Below, piece after piece: positions 25,818 to 34,621 of a stretch of 64,000 bases of DNA (positions are counted from its first letter, which is position 1; each line of letters opens with the position of its first letter). Below the pieces are notes generated by a model, which was not told where the DNA came from, made no database searches, and saw only the letters and a list, made by a program, of their open reading frames with translations. The position numbers were made by a program, and so were the translations under genes. Source of the stretch: Kocuria salsicia (GTDB lineage: Bacteria > Actinomycetota > Actinomycetes > Actinomycetales > Micrococcaceae); the NCBI RefSeq assembly GCF_007681555.1, contig NZ_VELE01000001.1, positions 124,001-188,000 on the forward strand. The letters are read 5' to 3'.

Positions 25818-27458
25818 TCACCCCTCCTTGCTGCTCCCCCGCGCGGTCTGGGCGAAGAATGCCAGTTCGAGTCGGCACGCCCGCAGGAACACGCGCCGCA
25901 TCTCGGAGCGGCTCGCCGGGTTGGCGACGGCAGCCGCGCGGTCCACGGCGCGGCGCACCGTATCGGTGGCCGCCTGGAACCCCGGATCGCTGTAGGTGGC
26001 CAGCCAGTCCGCGTACGGATGCTCTTCCCACCCCACCGCGCGGGCACGCTCCATGAGCTCGGTCCCCACATGGGCGTAGAGCCAGTAGCAGGGCAGGATG
26101 GCCGCCGCTCCCACGGCGAAGCCGTCCTGCCCGGTGCGGGCCAGCAGGAAATCCGCGTAGGCGCTCGTTGTCTCGGACGGCTCGTGGGGTGCCCGCCCGG
26201 CCAGGCGGGCGCGGTGCAGGGCGGTCTCCGCGGTGACCACCGATGCCGAGGCAGACGCGAAGTGCTCCCGGGTGTCCTCGTCCGGGGCGGCCGCGGCGAG
26301 CAGGGCCAGCGCGCGGGAGTAGTACTCGAGGTACTGCATGTCCTGGTCCAGGTACCACTCGAACGCCTCGGGTCCCAGGGTGCCGTTCCCCAGGCCCCGG
26401 ATGAAGTCCAGCTGCGCGATCTGCTCCCGGATCTCGGCGCTGTCCGCCCACAGCTCGTCGGTGAACCGATCGCCCGGGACCAGGTCGCCGGCGGATGGCT
26501 CCCTTGGCGAGACGTCCGAGGCCGCCGGGGCTCCCTGCGTGGCTGCGCCCGCGGGGGCGGCGCCGTCCGGGTCCGCTGCCTCGGTGGCGTCGGCGGCGCA
26601 GGCCTCGGCCAGGAACTGCGGGTCCGTGACCAGGGCCTGTACGTGGTGCATGTGGTGCACCGGGCCGTTGCCGTGGCCCACGTGCAGGGTGTCCGCGGTG
26701 CGCAGTGCGGCCCGCAGCCACTCGCGGGCCGTACCGATGCCCCCGGCCCAGTCCCCCGTGCGAGCCACCACGGTGGCCACGGCGGAGGACAGTGAGCAGC
26801 CCGTGCCGTGGGTGTTGCGTGTGACCACGCGCGGTCCGGTGAACTCGGCCACCGGCTCGTGGACGCCCGGGACCACGAGGGCGTCCGGCGTGAGCTCGCC
26901 GCCCAGGTGCCCGCCCTTGACGAGCACGCGCGTGCCGAAGGCGTCGGAGACGGCGCGGCCCTGCGCGAGCGCCTCGTCCCACGTGGTGGCCACGGGGCGC
27001 TCCGCGAGCACCGCCAACTCGGGAAGGTTCGGGGTGATGAGGTCCGCCGCGGGCAGCAGTCCGCGCAGAGCCTCCTCCGCCTCGCGCTCCAGCAGCCGCC
27101 CGCCGGCGGTGGCGACCATCACGGGGTCGACAACGACCACGGGCGCGCGACCGGCCGCGAGCCACTGCCGGACCGTCTCGATGACGTCCACGGAACCGAG
27201 CATCCCCACCTTCACGGCGTCGAGCTCGACATCGTCCGAGACCGCGTCCAGCTGCGCGCGCAGAATGTCGACGGGAGGGGTGTGCACGCTGCGCACGCCC
27301 TGCGTGTTCTGGGCGACCACCGCGGTGACAACGCTGAGGCCGTAGCCGCCCATCGCGGCGATCGACTTCAGGTCCGCGGCGTGGCCAGCGCCGCCGGTGG
27401 GGTCCGTCCCGGCGATCGACAGGACGCGGGGCACGGTGAGGACGGGTGCGGTGTTCAC
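25818..27458 (-). CDS. thiD/tenA: ThiD-TenA fusion: HMP-P kinase and thiaminase II
   Basis: A 546-aa two-domain protein for thiamine synthesis and salvage. Residues 1-270 are ThiD, which phosphorylates hydroxymethylpyrimidine (AGTDPTGGAGHAADLKS, VVVDPVM, NTHGTGCSLSSA). A linker rich in Ala/Pro (about 285-325) leads to TenA, which frees the pyrimidine from thiamine breakdown products (YLDQDMQYLEYYSRALALL, PCYWLYAHVG). The start is GTG at 27458 with AAGGGA 4 nt upstream. That Shine-Dalgarno is the 3' end of a TPP riboswitch, so translation should fall when thiamine pyrophosphate is plentiful. Confidence 0.95.
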   Translation of the reverse strand: MNTAPVLTVPRVLSIAGTDPTGGAGHAADLKSIAAMGGYGLSVVTAVVAQNTQGVRSVHTPPVDILRAQLDAVSDDVELDAVKVGMLGSVDVIETVRQWLAAGRAPVVVVDPVMVATAGGRLLEREAEEALRGLLPAADLITPNLPELAVLAERPVATTWDEALAQGRAVSDAFGTRVLVKGGHLGGELTPDALVVPGVHEPVAEFTGPRVVTRNTHGTGCSLSSAVATVVARTGDWAGGIGTAREWLRAALRTADTLHVGHGNGPVHHMHHVQALVTDPQFLAEACAADATEAADPDGAAPAGAATQGAPAASDVSPREPSAGDLVPGDRFTDELWADSAEIREQIAQLDFIRGLGNGTLGPEAFEWYLDQDMQYLEYYSRALALLAAAAPDEDTREHFASASASVVTAETALHRARLAGRAPHEPSETTSAYADFLLARTGQDGFAVGAAAILPCYWLYAHVGTELMERARAVGWEEHPYADWLATYSDPGFQAATDTVRRAVDRAAAVANPASRSEMRRVFLRACRLELAFFAQTARGSSKEG

Positions 27459-27462
27459 GACA

Positions 27463-27535
27463 TCCCTTCGCTAGTGCGAGCTAGATCAGGTTCGACGGGT
27501 GTGTTCTCAGCCGCGTGGCGCGGCACCCCGTGTGT
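27463..27535 (-). promoter_or_regulatory. TPP riboswitch (THI element)
   Basis: Reading minus, the leader shows the conserved blocks ACGGGGTGCC, GGCTGAGA, ACCCGTCGAACCTGATCTAG and GCGAAGGGA in order and at normal spacing. The last block also serves as the Shine-Dalgarno of the thiD-tenA gene, so ligand binding would hide the ribosome site. This indicates control of translation. Confidence 0.93.
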
Positions 27536-27553
27536 GCTCCACCGATCATGCCA

Positions 27554-27585
27554 CAGGGGCGCCCGGATCCCTCCGGACGCCCCTG
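27554..27585 (-). terminator. Hairpin after rne
   Basis: An 8-bp stem, CAGGGGCG (27554-27561) with CGCCCCTG (27578-27585), extended by CCGGA/TCCGG inside and by outer pairs (CCGAT/ATCGG). No U-run follows. It lies between rne and the thiD leader and could end rne transcription. Confidence 0.5.
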
Positions 27586-27627
27586 CGGCATCGGTTCACC
27601 TCTCGCACCAGTGGGGTGCGGCGGCGT

Positions 27628-30600
27628 TCACTCTCCCTTGCGGGTCATCGTGATGTCCTGGGCCTTCACACCCACGCCCACCACGGTGGGCTGCCCGTCC
27701 ATGGTCGCGGCCTTCTTCGGGCCGGTGGCCGCCGCGGTGAAGCGGCTGACGGTGGACTTCTGCGCCTCGTACTCCTGGGTGGTCACGCTCGCTGTGCCGG
27801 GGGCGGCAGCCGGCGCCACCGCACGGCGCGAGCCACGACGACGCCGCGCCGGTGCCGGCGTCTCGGCCGCTGGCTGGGCAGTGGTGGCGGGAACGCCGGA
27901 ACGGCTGCCCGCGCCCCCGTTCTGCGCGGGCGCTGCGGTCTTTCCGGTGGATGTCGGGGCGTTCGACTCCGCGTCCTGACGGCCGCCCTGCTCGGCACCA
28001 CCGTCGCGTCCTGCGCGGCGGCTGCCCTGGCGGGACCCGCCACGGCCGTTGGACGAACGGTTGCGGGAGCTGCCCCCGCGCGAGCCGGAATCAGCGGTCT
28101 CGGGGCCCTTGCCCTCGGAGCCGTCGAAGCTCTCGGACTCCGGCGCACCGGATCCGCCACGGTTCTTCCCCGACTGCGCGGAGTCACCGGAGGTCTCCTC
28201 TGTGAACGCCGCCGTCAGCGAGTCCAGCGAGAGCGACTCCCCGGGCCCTGCGACGTCACGCGCGCCGGAGCGGTCCTGGCCGGACTGTCCCTGCGGGAGT
28301 TCGATGACCTCGCCGTGGATCGTGACGCTGGAGGAGCTGTCCGCACCCTCGGAGGAGTCTCCCGCGTCCGCCGAGCCCTCCTGCTGGGTGCCATTCTCCT
28401 CGCCCTGCGGCCCACGGCCCCGGCTGCGCTTGCCGCGGCGCTTCTTGCGGCGGCGGCCGCCGTCGGACTCGCCGTCCGAGGTGCTGCGGTTGTCCAAGTC
28501 CCCGTGGGTGCCCGCGGAGCCGTGAGTCTCGGGAGTACCGTCCGTGTCCGAGCCCTGCCGGTTCTGGCCGCCACCCTGCGGGGTGGCCTCGGCACCGGAA
28601 CCGTGCTGCGCGGCGTCGTCGTCCTCGTGCGTGGAGGCTGAGGCGATGTTCGCGAGCGCAGCGCGGGTGGCCTCGGCGCGGGCCTGGTTCTCCTGCTCCT
28701 CCGAGCCCGCGCCCCGGTTCTGGGACTTGGAGTGCCCCTGCTGCTGGTTGCTTTGGGGCTTGCCGGAGCGAGAGCGCTTGCGCTCGTTGCGGTTGCCACG
28801 GTGGTCCGTGGGCGCGGCGCTGGAGCGGCCCTGGAGCGGGTGGTCGTGGACGACGACGCCGCGTCCCGCGCACTCCTCGCAGGGCTCCGAGAAGACTTCG
28901 AGCAGTCCGGTGCCCATGCGCTTGCGCGTCATCTGCACGAGACCCAGCGAGGTCACCTCGGCCACCTGGTGCTTGGTGCGGTCCCGGCCCAGGCACTCCA
29001 CGAGCCGGCGCAGCACGAGGTCGCGGTTGGACTCGAGCACCATGTCGATGAAGTCGACCACAATGATCCCGCCGATGTCCCGCAGCCGCAGCTGGCGCAC
29101 GATCTCCTCGGCAGCCTCCAGGTTGTTCTTGGTGACGGTCTCCTCGAGGTTGCCGCCGGAGCCCGTGAACTTGCCCGTGTTGACGTCCACCACGGTCATG
29201 GCCTCGGTGCGGTCGATCACCAGGGAGCCACCGGAGGGCAGGAACACCTTGCGCTCCAGCGCCTTGTGGATCTGCTCCTCCACGCGCATGTGCTCGAAGA
29301 GGTCCTCGTCCTCGGTCCAGCGGTGCAGCCGGTCCAGCAGGTCCGGGGCCACGTAGGTCACGTAGGCCTCGATGTTGTCCCACGCCTGCTCGCCCTGGAC
29401 CACCATGGCGGTGAAGTCCTCGTTGAAGACGTCGCGGACGGTCTTGATGGTCAGGTCCGGCTCCGCGTAGAGCATCTCCGGGGCGAGCGTCTTGGTGGAC
29501 GCGGCCTTCTCCTGGATCTGCTCCCACTGGGACCGCAGCCGGTTGATGTCGTTGGTCAGCTCCGTCTCGGAGGCACCCTCCGCCGCGGTGCGCACGATCA
29601 CGCCCGCGCCCTCGGGCAGGCGGTCCTTGAGGATCTTCTTCAGCCGCTGCCGCTCGACGTCCGGCAACTTGCGGGAGATCCCCGTCATAGAGCCTCCTGG
29701 CACGTACACGAGGTAGCGGCCGGGCAGCGAGACCTGGCTCGTCAGGCGTGCACCCTTGTGGCCCACCGGATCCTTGGTGACCTGCACGAGGACGGCGTCC
29801 CCTGACTTCAGGGCGTTCTCGATCTTGCGGGGCTTCTTGCCGAGCTCGGCGGCGTCCCAGTCCACCTCACCGGCGTAGAGCACGGCGTTGCGGCCGCGCC
29901 CGATGTCCACGAACGCCGCCTCCATGGACGGCAGCACGTTCTGTACCTTGCCCACGTACACGTTGCCGATCAGGGAGTCCTGCTGCGTGTGGGAGACGAA
30001 GTGCTCCGCGAGGATTCCGTCCTCCAGCACGCCGATCTGGATCCGGTTCTCCTTCTGGCGCACGAGCATCGTGCGCTCCACGGACTCGCGGCGCGCGAGG
30101 AACTCGGCCTCGGTGATCACGTGGCGCTTGCGGCCGAACTGGCGGGACTCACGGCGCCGCTGTCGCTTCGCCTCCAGGCGCGTGGAGCCCTTGACGCCCA
30201 CCACCTCGTCCGGGCCGGTGCCCTCGGAGCCGCCGCGGGGGGCGCGCACGCGGGTCACGGAGCCGTCGGAATCGTCCACGAGCTCCATGTCCTCCTCGCC
30301 ACGGCGCCGACGACGACGCCGCTTGCTGGAGGCGGTGCCCAACTCGTCCTCGTCCTCGTGGTCACCGCGGGCGCCACGCTCGGCCTCCCGCTGCGCCTCG
30401 CGCTCCTGGGCGGCCTCGCGGAGGCGAGCGGCCTGCGCCTCGGCGGCCTTGCGGATCTCGTCCGGGTCCGGCGCGTGGAACATCAGGGACGCGCCGGGGC
30501 CGAAGGCGCCGAAGTTCTCCTGCGTGGGGGGCTCGGTCTCCTCCTCGGTGACCTCCACGGTCACGTTCTCGACGGCCTCGGCCGTCTCGGCCGCCCCGCT

Positions 30601-30894
30601 CTGCTGCAGCCCGGACTCCGACGGCGTGACCTCGCCCTGACCCGCACCGGCGTCGGTGGGCTCCGCCGCGGACGGCTGCGCTGAGGCACCGAGTGCGGCG
30701 GCGGCCTTGGTGTCCCCCGCGGGGATCTCGCCGACCGTGGCCGAGGTGGTGCCCTCCTCGGCCGCGGCAACCGCAGCGGCGTCGTTCGCCACGGAGGCGG
30801 TGGCCGGCTCGGTACTAGCGGCGGCGTCCTGCTCGACTGGGGTGGAGGCCGCGGCCTCCAGGGGGGACTGGGAGTTTTCCTGCTCAGGTTCCAT
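27628..30894 (-). CDS. rne: Ribonuclease E/G family endoribonuclease
   Basis: A 1088-aa RNase E-type enzyme for mRNA decay and rRNA maturation. The N-terminal 290 residues are acidic and Ala/Glu-rich with a basic run (KRRRRRRRG). The catalytic core (about 300-700) has an S1 domain (GNVYVGKVQNVLPSMEAAFVD), the first catalytic Asp in VVDVNTG, the second in VVDFIDM, and a Zn-link-like CEEC. The C-terminal 380 residues are disordered, rich in Ser/Gly/Gln/Arg. The order with tails on both sides is typical of actinobacteria. The ATG at 30894 has AGGAG 11 nt upstream. The leader is long and contains a hairpin (31124-31143). Confidence 0.95.
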   Translation of the reverse strand: MEPEQENSQSPLEAAASTPVEQDAAASTEPATASVANDAAAVAAAEEGTTSATVGEIPAGDTKAAAALGASAQPSAAEPTDAGAGQGEVTPSESGLQQSGAAETAEAVENVTVEVTEEETEPPTQENFGAFGPGASLMFHAPDPDEIRKAAEAQAARLREAAQEREAQREAERGARGDHEDEDELGTASSKRRRRRRRGEEDMELVDDSDGSVTRVRAPRGGSEGTGPDEVVGVKGSTRLEAKRQRRRESRQFGRKRHVITEAEFLARRESVERTMLVRQKENRIQIGVLEDGILAEHFVSHTQQDSLIGNVYVGKVQNVLPSMEAAFVDIGRGRNAVLYAGEVDWDAAELGKKPRKIENALKSGDAVLVQVTKDPVGHKGARLTSQVSLPGRYLVYVPGGSMTGISRKLPDVERQRLKKILKDRLPEGAGVIVRTAAEGASETELTNDINRLRSQWEQIQEKAASTKTLAPEMLYAEPDLTIKTVRDVFNEDFTAMVVQGEQAWDNIEAYVTYVAPDLLDRLHRWTEDEDLFEHMRVEEQIHKALERKVFLPSGGSLVIDRTEAMTVVDVNTGKFTGSGGNLEETVTKNNLEAAEEIVRQLRLRDIGGIIVVDFIDMVLESNRDLVLRRLVECLGRDRTKHQVAEVTSLGLVQMTRKRMGTGLLEVFSEPCEECAGRGVVVHDHPLQGRSSAAPTDHRGNRNERKRSRSGKPQSNQQQGHSKSQNRGAGSEEQENQARAEATRAALANIASASTHEDDDAAQHGSGAEATPQGGGQNRQGSDTDGTPETHGSAGTHGDLDNRSTSDGESDGGRRRKKRRGKRSRGRGPQGEENGTQQEGSADAGDSSEGADSSSSVTIHGEVIELPQGQSGQDRSGARDVAGPGESLSLDSLTAAFTEETSGDSAQSGKNRGGSGAPESESFDGSEGKGPETADSGSRGGSSRNRSSNGRGGSRQGSRRAGRDGGAEQGGRQDAESNAPTSTGKTAAPAQNGGAGSRSGVPATTAQPAAETPAPARRRRGSRRAVAPAAAPGTASVTTQEYEAQKSTVSRFTAAATGPKKAATMDGQPTVVGVGVKAQDITMTRKGE

Positions 30895-31341
30895 GTGTGG
30901 TTGTGCTCCTGCTCGGGGCACCGCCCGCACCCGGGCCCGAGGTGTGCTCGGTCGGTCGAGCCGGTGTTCTCCACGCGGCCGCCGGAAGTCGATTTCGTAC
31001 CCGCGGGCGTGGCGTGTGTCACGCGCGCCGTCCACGGGCCGACGGATGCCCGAGCCGCTGGGTCCTGGGGACCGCGGACTTGACCGGTGCGGACGCGCTC
31101 GATCCTCTGAGAGCCGCGGGTCCGCACCGATGCCGATCGGTGCTCCTGCCGGGTCGGGTCCTCATGTGCGGCTGAGGGCCGACCACCTGCAGTATCTCAC
31201 AGTCGTCCCCCTGTCACCGCGCATTCCGCGTGGTGCAGCGCACACGGTCCTCCTGGAGGTGATCCCGGCGGCGGGCACTCCCCACCCGGGCCCGGCGGTG
31301 CACCGAGTGGACGCCCACACAGGTGGTCTACCATCGGGCGC
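30895..31341. promoter_or_regulatory. Divergent leader region between rne and the VKOR gene
   Basis: About 450 bp without a gene. It must hold the rne promoter and a long rne leader (minus) as well as the promoter of the VKOR gene (plus). A perfect hairpin GCACCGAT-GCCG-ATCGGTGC is at 31124-31143. TACCAT at 31329-31334 is a -10-like box 7 bp before the VKOR start codon. Confidence 0.45.
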
Positions 31342-31989
31342 GTGAGCTCAACATCCCCCGCACCAGCCGCACACCCCTACGATCCGGTCCGGGACCACTC
31401 TCCCGTTCCCGTTCCCCGGGCGGACCGCTCCTGGGCCTGGCTCGCCGTCGTGTGCTCCGTGGTGGGCTTTGCCGCCTCCGCCGTGCTCGTGGCCGAACGG
31501 CTCGCGATCTTCCAGGACGCGGGCCACCGCTCGAGCTGCGACTTCAACTCGTGGCTCTCCTGCGGCACCGTGATGCGCACCCCCCAGGCGGAGCTCTTCG
31601 GCTTCCCCAACCCGTTCATCGGCATCGTGGCCTACGCCGTGGTGCTCGCGGTGGCCGTGGGTGTGCTCGCCGGCGCCCGGTACGCGCGCTGGTACTGGGT
31701 GCTGCTGTGGCTGGGCACCGCGGCGGGTTCCGTGTTCACCCTGTGGCTGTGGTGGCAGACCACCTTCCACATCAACGCCCTGTGCCTCTACTGCATGATC
31801 GTGTGGTGCGCCCAGACCCTGCTGCTCGCGCACACCACCGCCCGGATGCGCCAGGCCGGGATCCTCAGCTCCTCCCCGCGCGGGATGGACTCCGGGCTCT
31901 CCGCGTGGGCGTGGTTCAGCGGCATCGCCGCCCTGGTGGTGGTCTTCGGCGTGATCGCCGTGCGCTTCGCCACGGTCATCTTCGGCTGA
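31342..31989 (+). CDS. Vitamin K epoxide reductase-like (VKOR) membrane oxidoreductase
   Basis: A 215-aa membrane protein that should pass electrons from exported thiol oxidases to menaquinone. The loop cysteines Cys66 and Cys74 (SSCDFNSWLSCGTVM) and the active-site CLYC (Cys148-Cys151) in the fourth helix are all present. Five hydrophobic helices are visible. GTG start at 31342, with TACCAT 7 bp upstream and no Shine-Dalgarno, suggests a leaderless mRNA. No partner DsbA lies next to it. Confidence 0.92.
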   Translation: MSSTSPAPAAHPYDPVRDHSPVPVPRADRSWAWLAVVCSVVGFAASAVLVAERLAIFQDAGHRSSCDFNSWLSCGTVMRTPQAELFGFPNPFIGIVAYAVVLAVAVGVLAGARYARWYWVLLWLGTAAGSVFTLWLWWQTTFHINALCLYCMIVWCAQTLLLAHTTARMRQAGILSSSPRGMDSGLSAWAWFSGIAALVVVFGVIAVRFATVIFG

Positions 31990-32173
31990 GTGCCCTCGTC
32001 ACCTGAGCGCCCTCTCCACCCGGGCACCCTGACCACCTGAGCTCCCCCGCCGGACGCCCGGCACCGTGCGACGCCGGCGCGCCGCGAGCTCCCGGACCAT
32101 GTCCAGGGGCCGCGACGCGCCGTCGTCGTCTCTGCGGATCGAGGTCCGCGTCCTGCCGGCGGGCGAGAGCCGG

Positions 32174-32587
32174 TCAGCCGAACCAGATGCCGATCTCGCG
32201 CTCGGCGGACTCGGGCGAGTCGGAGCCGTGCACGAGGTTCTTCTGGACCTTCTCGCCCCAGTCGCGCCCGAGATCGCCGCGGATGGTGCCCGGGGCGGCC
32301 GTGGTGGGCTCGGTGGCGCCTGCGAGGCTGCGGAAGCCCTCGATCACGCGGTCGCCCTCGACGACCGCGGCCACCACGGGCCCGGACATCATGAACTCCA
32401 CGAGCGGTTCGAAGAATGGCTTGCCCTGGTGCTCGGCGTAGTGCTGCTCCAGGACCTCGCGGGTGGCCGTCACGTGCTTGAGCTCGGCCAGGGAATAGCC
32501 CTTGGCCTCGATGCGGGCCAGGATCTGGCCGGTGAGTCCGCGCTGGACACCGTCCGGCTTCACGAGGACGAGGGTGCGCTGCGTCAT
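32174..32587 (-). CDS. ndk: Nucleoside diphosphate kinase
   Basis: A 137-aa enzyme that balances nucleoside triphosphates. It shows [14 protein letters not shown] at the start, the GTIRGD segment, and the active His120 in [16 protein letters not shown]. The ATG at 32587 has AAGGAG 6 nt upstream, fixing the start over an in-frame ATG 21 bp earlier. It ends the ileS-folC-DUF4233-ndk run. Confidence 0.97.
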   Translation of the reverse strand: MTQRTLVLVKPDGVQRGLTGQILARIEAKGYSLAELKHVTATREVLEQHYAEHQGKPFFEPLVEFMMSGPVVAAVVEGDRVIEGFRSLAGATEPTTAAPGTIRGDLGRDWGEKVQKNLVHGSDSPESAEREIGIWFG

Positions 32588-32761
32588 GAGGATCTCCTTG
32601 CTGGTCACGGACTCACGGGGAGTCCACTGCGGTGCACCGCGCTCTGTGCCTCTCAGCTGCAGGGCGCTGCCGTTGCCGGGTTGTCGGGTGCTGTGGCGAG
32701 CCTATCCGCCCGGGCCGGGGGTCCGGGAACGCGGCCCGGGGCAGGGCCCGCCCCGGGCGGT

Positions 32762-33205
32762 TCAGGTCTGAGGGTGGGCTTCCTCCCAGCGGCGCTGCTC
32801 CTCCGCGCGCTGGGCGTTCTCCCGGTCCATGCTTCCGCCCTTGACCACGGCGTACCACCAGGCCAGGGCGCACATGGCACCGATCACGAACATGGCCGGG
32901 ACCACGAACCCCGTGGCGATCAGCACGAGCTGCAGCACCCACCCCGCGGCGTAGCCCCACGGCCTGCGCAGCACGGCGCACACCATGACGAACACCGCCG
33001 CGAGCACCACGGCCCCGACCATCAGCCAGACCTTTGCGGGAGTGCTCCAGTCCCGTGCCACCAGTCCGAACGCGGCCAGCGCGGCGAAGAAGACGATGAA
33101 GGCCTCGATGCTCAGCACGCTGGACGCGAACATCGTCTTGACCGAACCCTTCTTCTTGGGCTGTCCGGGGCGCCACTCGCGCTGCGCCTTGCTCATGCGG
33201 GCCAT
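32762..33205 (-). CDS. DUF4233 membrane protein
   Basis: A 147-aa protein with four hydrophobic helices between a basic N-terminus (SKAQREWRPGQPKKK) and a charged C-terminal tail (DRENAQRAEEQRRWEE). It lies directly after folC, the usual place for DUF4233 proteins in actinobacteria. Function unknown. The ATG at 33205 has GAAGGA 5 nt upstream; a second ATG four codons on is possible. Confidence 0.85.
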   Translation of the reverse strand: MARMSKAQREWRPGQPKKKGSVKTMFASSVLSIEAFIVFFAALAAFGLVARDWSTPAKVWLMVGAVVLAAVFVMVCAVLRRPWGYAAGWVLQLVLIATGFVVPAMFVIGAMCALAWWYAVVKGGSMDRENAQRAEEQRRWEEAHPQT

Positions 33206-33250
33206 GCGGTTCCTTCCGAGGATCGGGGGTGGCGGGTTCGGGCGCGGGGG

Positions 33251-34621
33251 TCACAGCTCGAGCAGCGCACGCGCCTCACCCACCACGGTGATCGACCCGG
33301 TGATCAGCACGGCCCCGTCCGAGGCGTGCCGGTCCACGGCGTCCTGGACGGCGGCCGAGCACGCGTCCTCCAGTCGCGGTGCCACACGCACGGCGTCCTC
33401 GTCGAAGCCCATGTCCACGGCGATCTCCGCCAGCTCCTGCGGGTCCATGGCCCGCGGGGACTGCGAGCGCGTGCACCACAGGGTCACGTCGAACTCGCGG
33501 TACTCGTCCGCGAGCACACGGAACATGGCCTCGGAGTCCTTGTCCTGGAGCACGCCCACCACGAGGTTCAGGGTGGTGAACGTGAACGCCTCGCGCAGGG
33601 CGGCCGCGGAGGCGAGCAGCCCGTGCGGGTTGTGGGCGGCGTCGAGCAGCACGGGCGGGGCGGTGCGCACGAGCTCGAGCCGGCCCGGCGAGGACGCGGC
33701 GCCGAGCCCAGCGGCCACGAGCTCCTGGTTCAGCGGCTTCTCGCCGCCCCCGAGCAGGGCCTCGACGGCGGCCACGGCCACCGCGGCGTTCTGCGCCTGG
33801 TGGGCGCCGAACAGCGGCAGCATGAGGTCCTCGTAGCGCGCGGCGAGGCCCTGCAGGGTGATCACCTGTCCGCCCACGGCGGTGGTGCGCTGCTCGACCC
33901 CGAACTCCACTGCCTCGAAGCGGAACGGGACGGAGAGCTCCGTGGCGCGTTCGAGCAGCACCTGGGCGGCGCCGGGCTGCTGCGCGGCGCTCACGAGGAA
34001 CCCGCCGGGCTTCACGATCCCGGACTTCTCCCCGGCGATCTCCTCCACAGTTTCACCGAGCATCCCGGTGTGGTCGAGGTCGATGGGCGTCACCACGGAC
34101 ACCGCGGCGTCCGCCACGTTGGTGGCGTCCCACGAGCCGCCGATGCCCACCTCCAGGACCATCACGTCCACGGGCTCGTCCGCGAAGACCGCGAACGCGA
34201 GCACCGTGAGGGTCTCGAAGTAGGTCAGCCGGGGGGCGCCGTCCGCCTCCAGGTGGCGGTCCACGAGGTCCAGGTACGGGGCGATCTCGCCGTAGATCCG
34301 CACGAAGGTCTCGTCGGAGACGGGTTCGCCGTCGATGCTGATCCGCTCGGTCACGCGCTCCAGGTGCGGGCTCGTGTAGCGGCCCACGCGCAGGTCGTGG
34401 GCCAGCAGCAGGGACTCGACCAGCCGTGCGGTGGAGGTCTTGCCGTTGGTGCCGGTCACGTGCACCACGGGGGCGCTGCGGTGCGGGTCCCCGAGGGCCT
34501 CCACGGCCAGCTGCACCGCGTCCAGGCGCGGCGCCATGCGGTCCTCCGGCGCGCGGGAGAGCAGGTGCTGGTAGATGTCCTCCACGGACGCGAAGTTCTC
34601 GTGCTCGCTCGCCGCGCTCAT
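33251..34621 (-). CDS. folC: FolC, folylpolyglutamate/dihydrofolate synthase
   Basis: A 456-aa Mur-ligase-type enzyme that adds glutamate to folates. It has the ATP loop [13 protein letters not shown] (near residue 55), [12 protein letters not shown], and [11 protein letters not shown] in the C-terminal domain. Its ATG overlaps the ileS stop (ATGA), so it is translated with ileS. Confidence 0.95.
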   Translation of the reverse strand: MSAASEHENFASVEDIYQHLLSRAPEDRMAPRLDAVQLAVEALGDPHRSAPVVHVTGTNGKTSTARLVESLLLAHDLRVGRYTSPHLERVTERISIDGEPVSDETFVRIYGEIAPYLDLVDRHLEADGAPRLTYFETLTVLAFAVFADEPVDVMVLEVGIGGSWDATNVADAAVSVVTPIDLDHTGMLGETVEEIAGEKSGIVKPGGFLVSAAQQPGAAQVLLERATELSVPFRFEAVEFGVEQRTTAVGGQVITLQGLAARYEDLMLPLFGAHQAQNAAVAVAAVEALLGGGEKPLNQELVAAGLGAASSPGRLELVRTAPPVLLDAAHNPHGLLASAAALREAFTFTTLNLVVGVLQDKDSEAMFRVLADEYREFDVTLWCTRSQSPRAMDPQELAEIAVDMGFDEDAVRVAPRLEDACSAAVQDAVDRHASDGAVLITGSITVVGEARALLEL

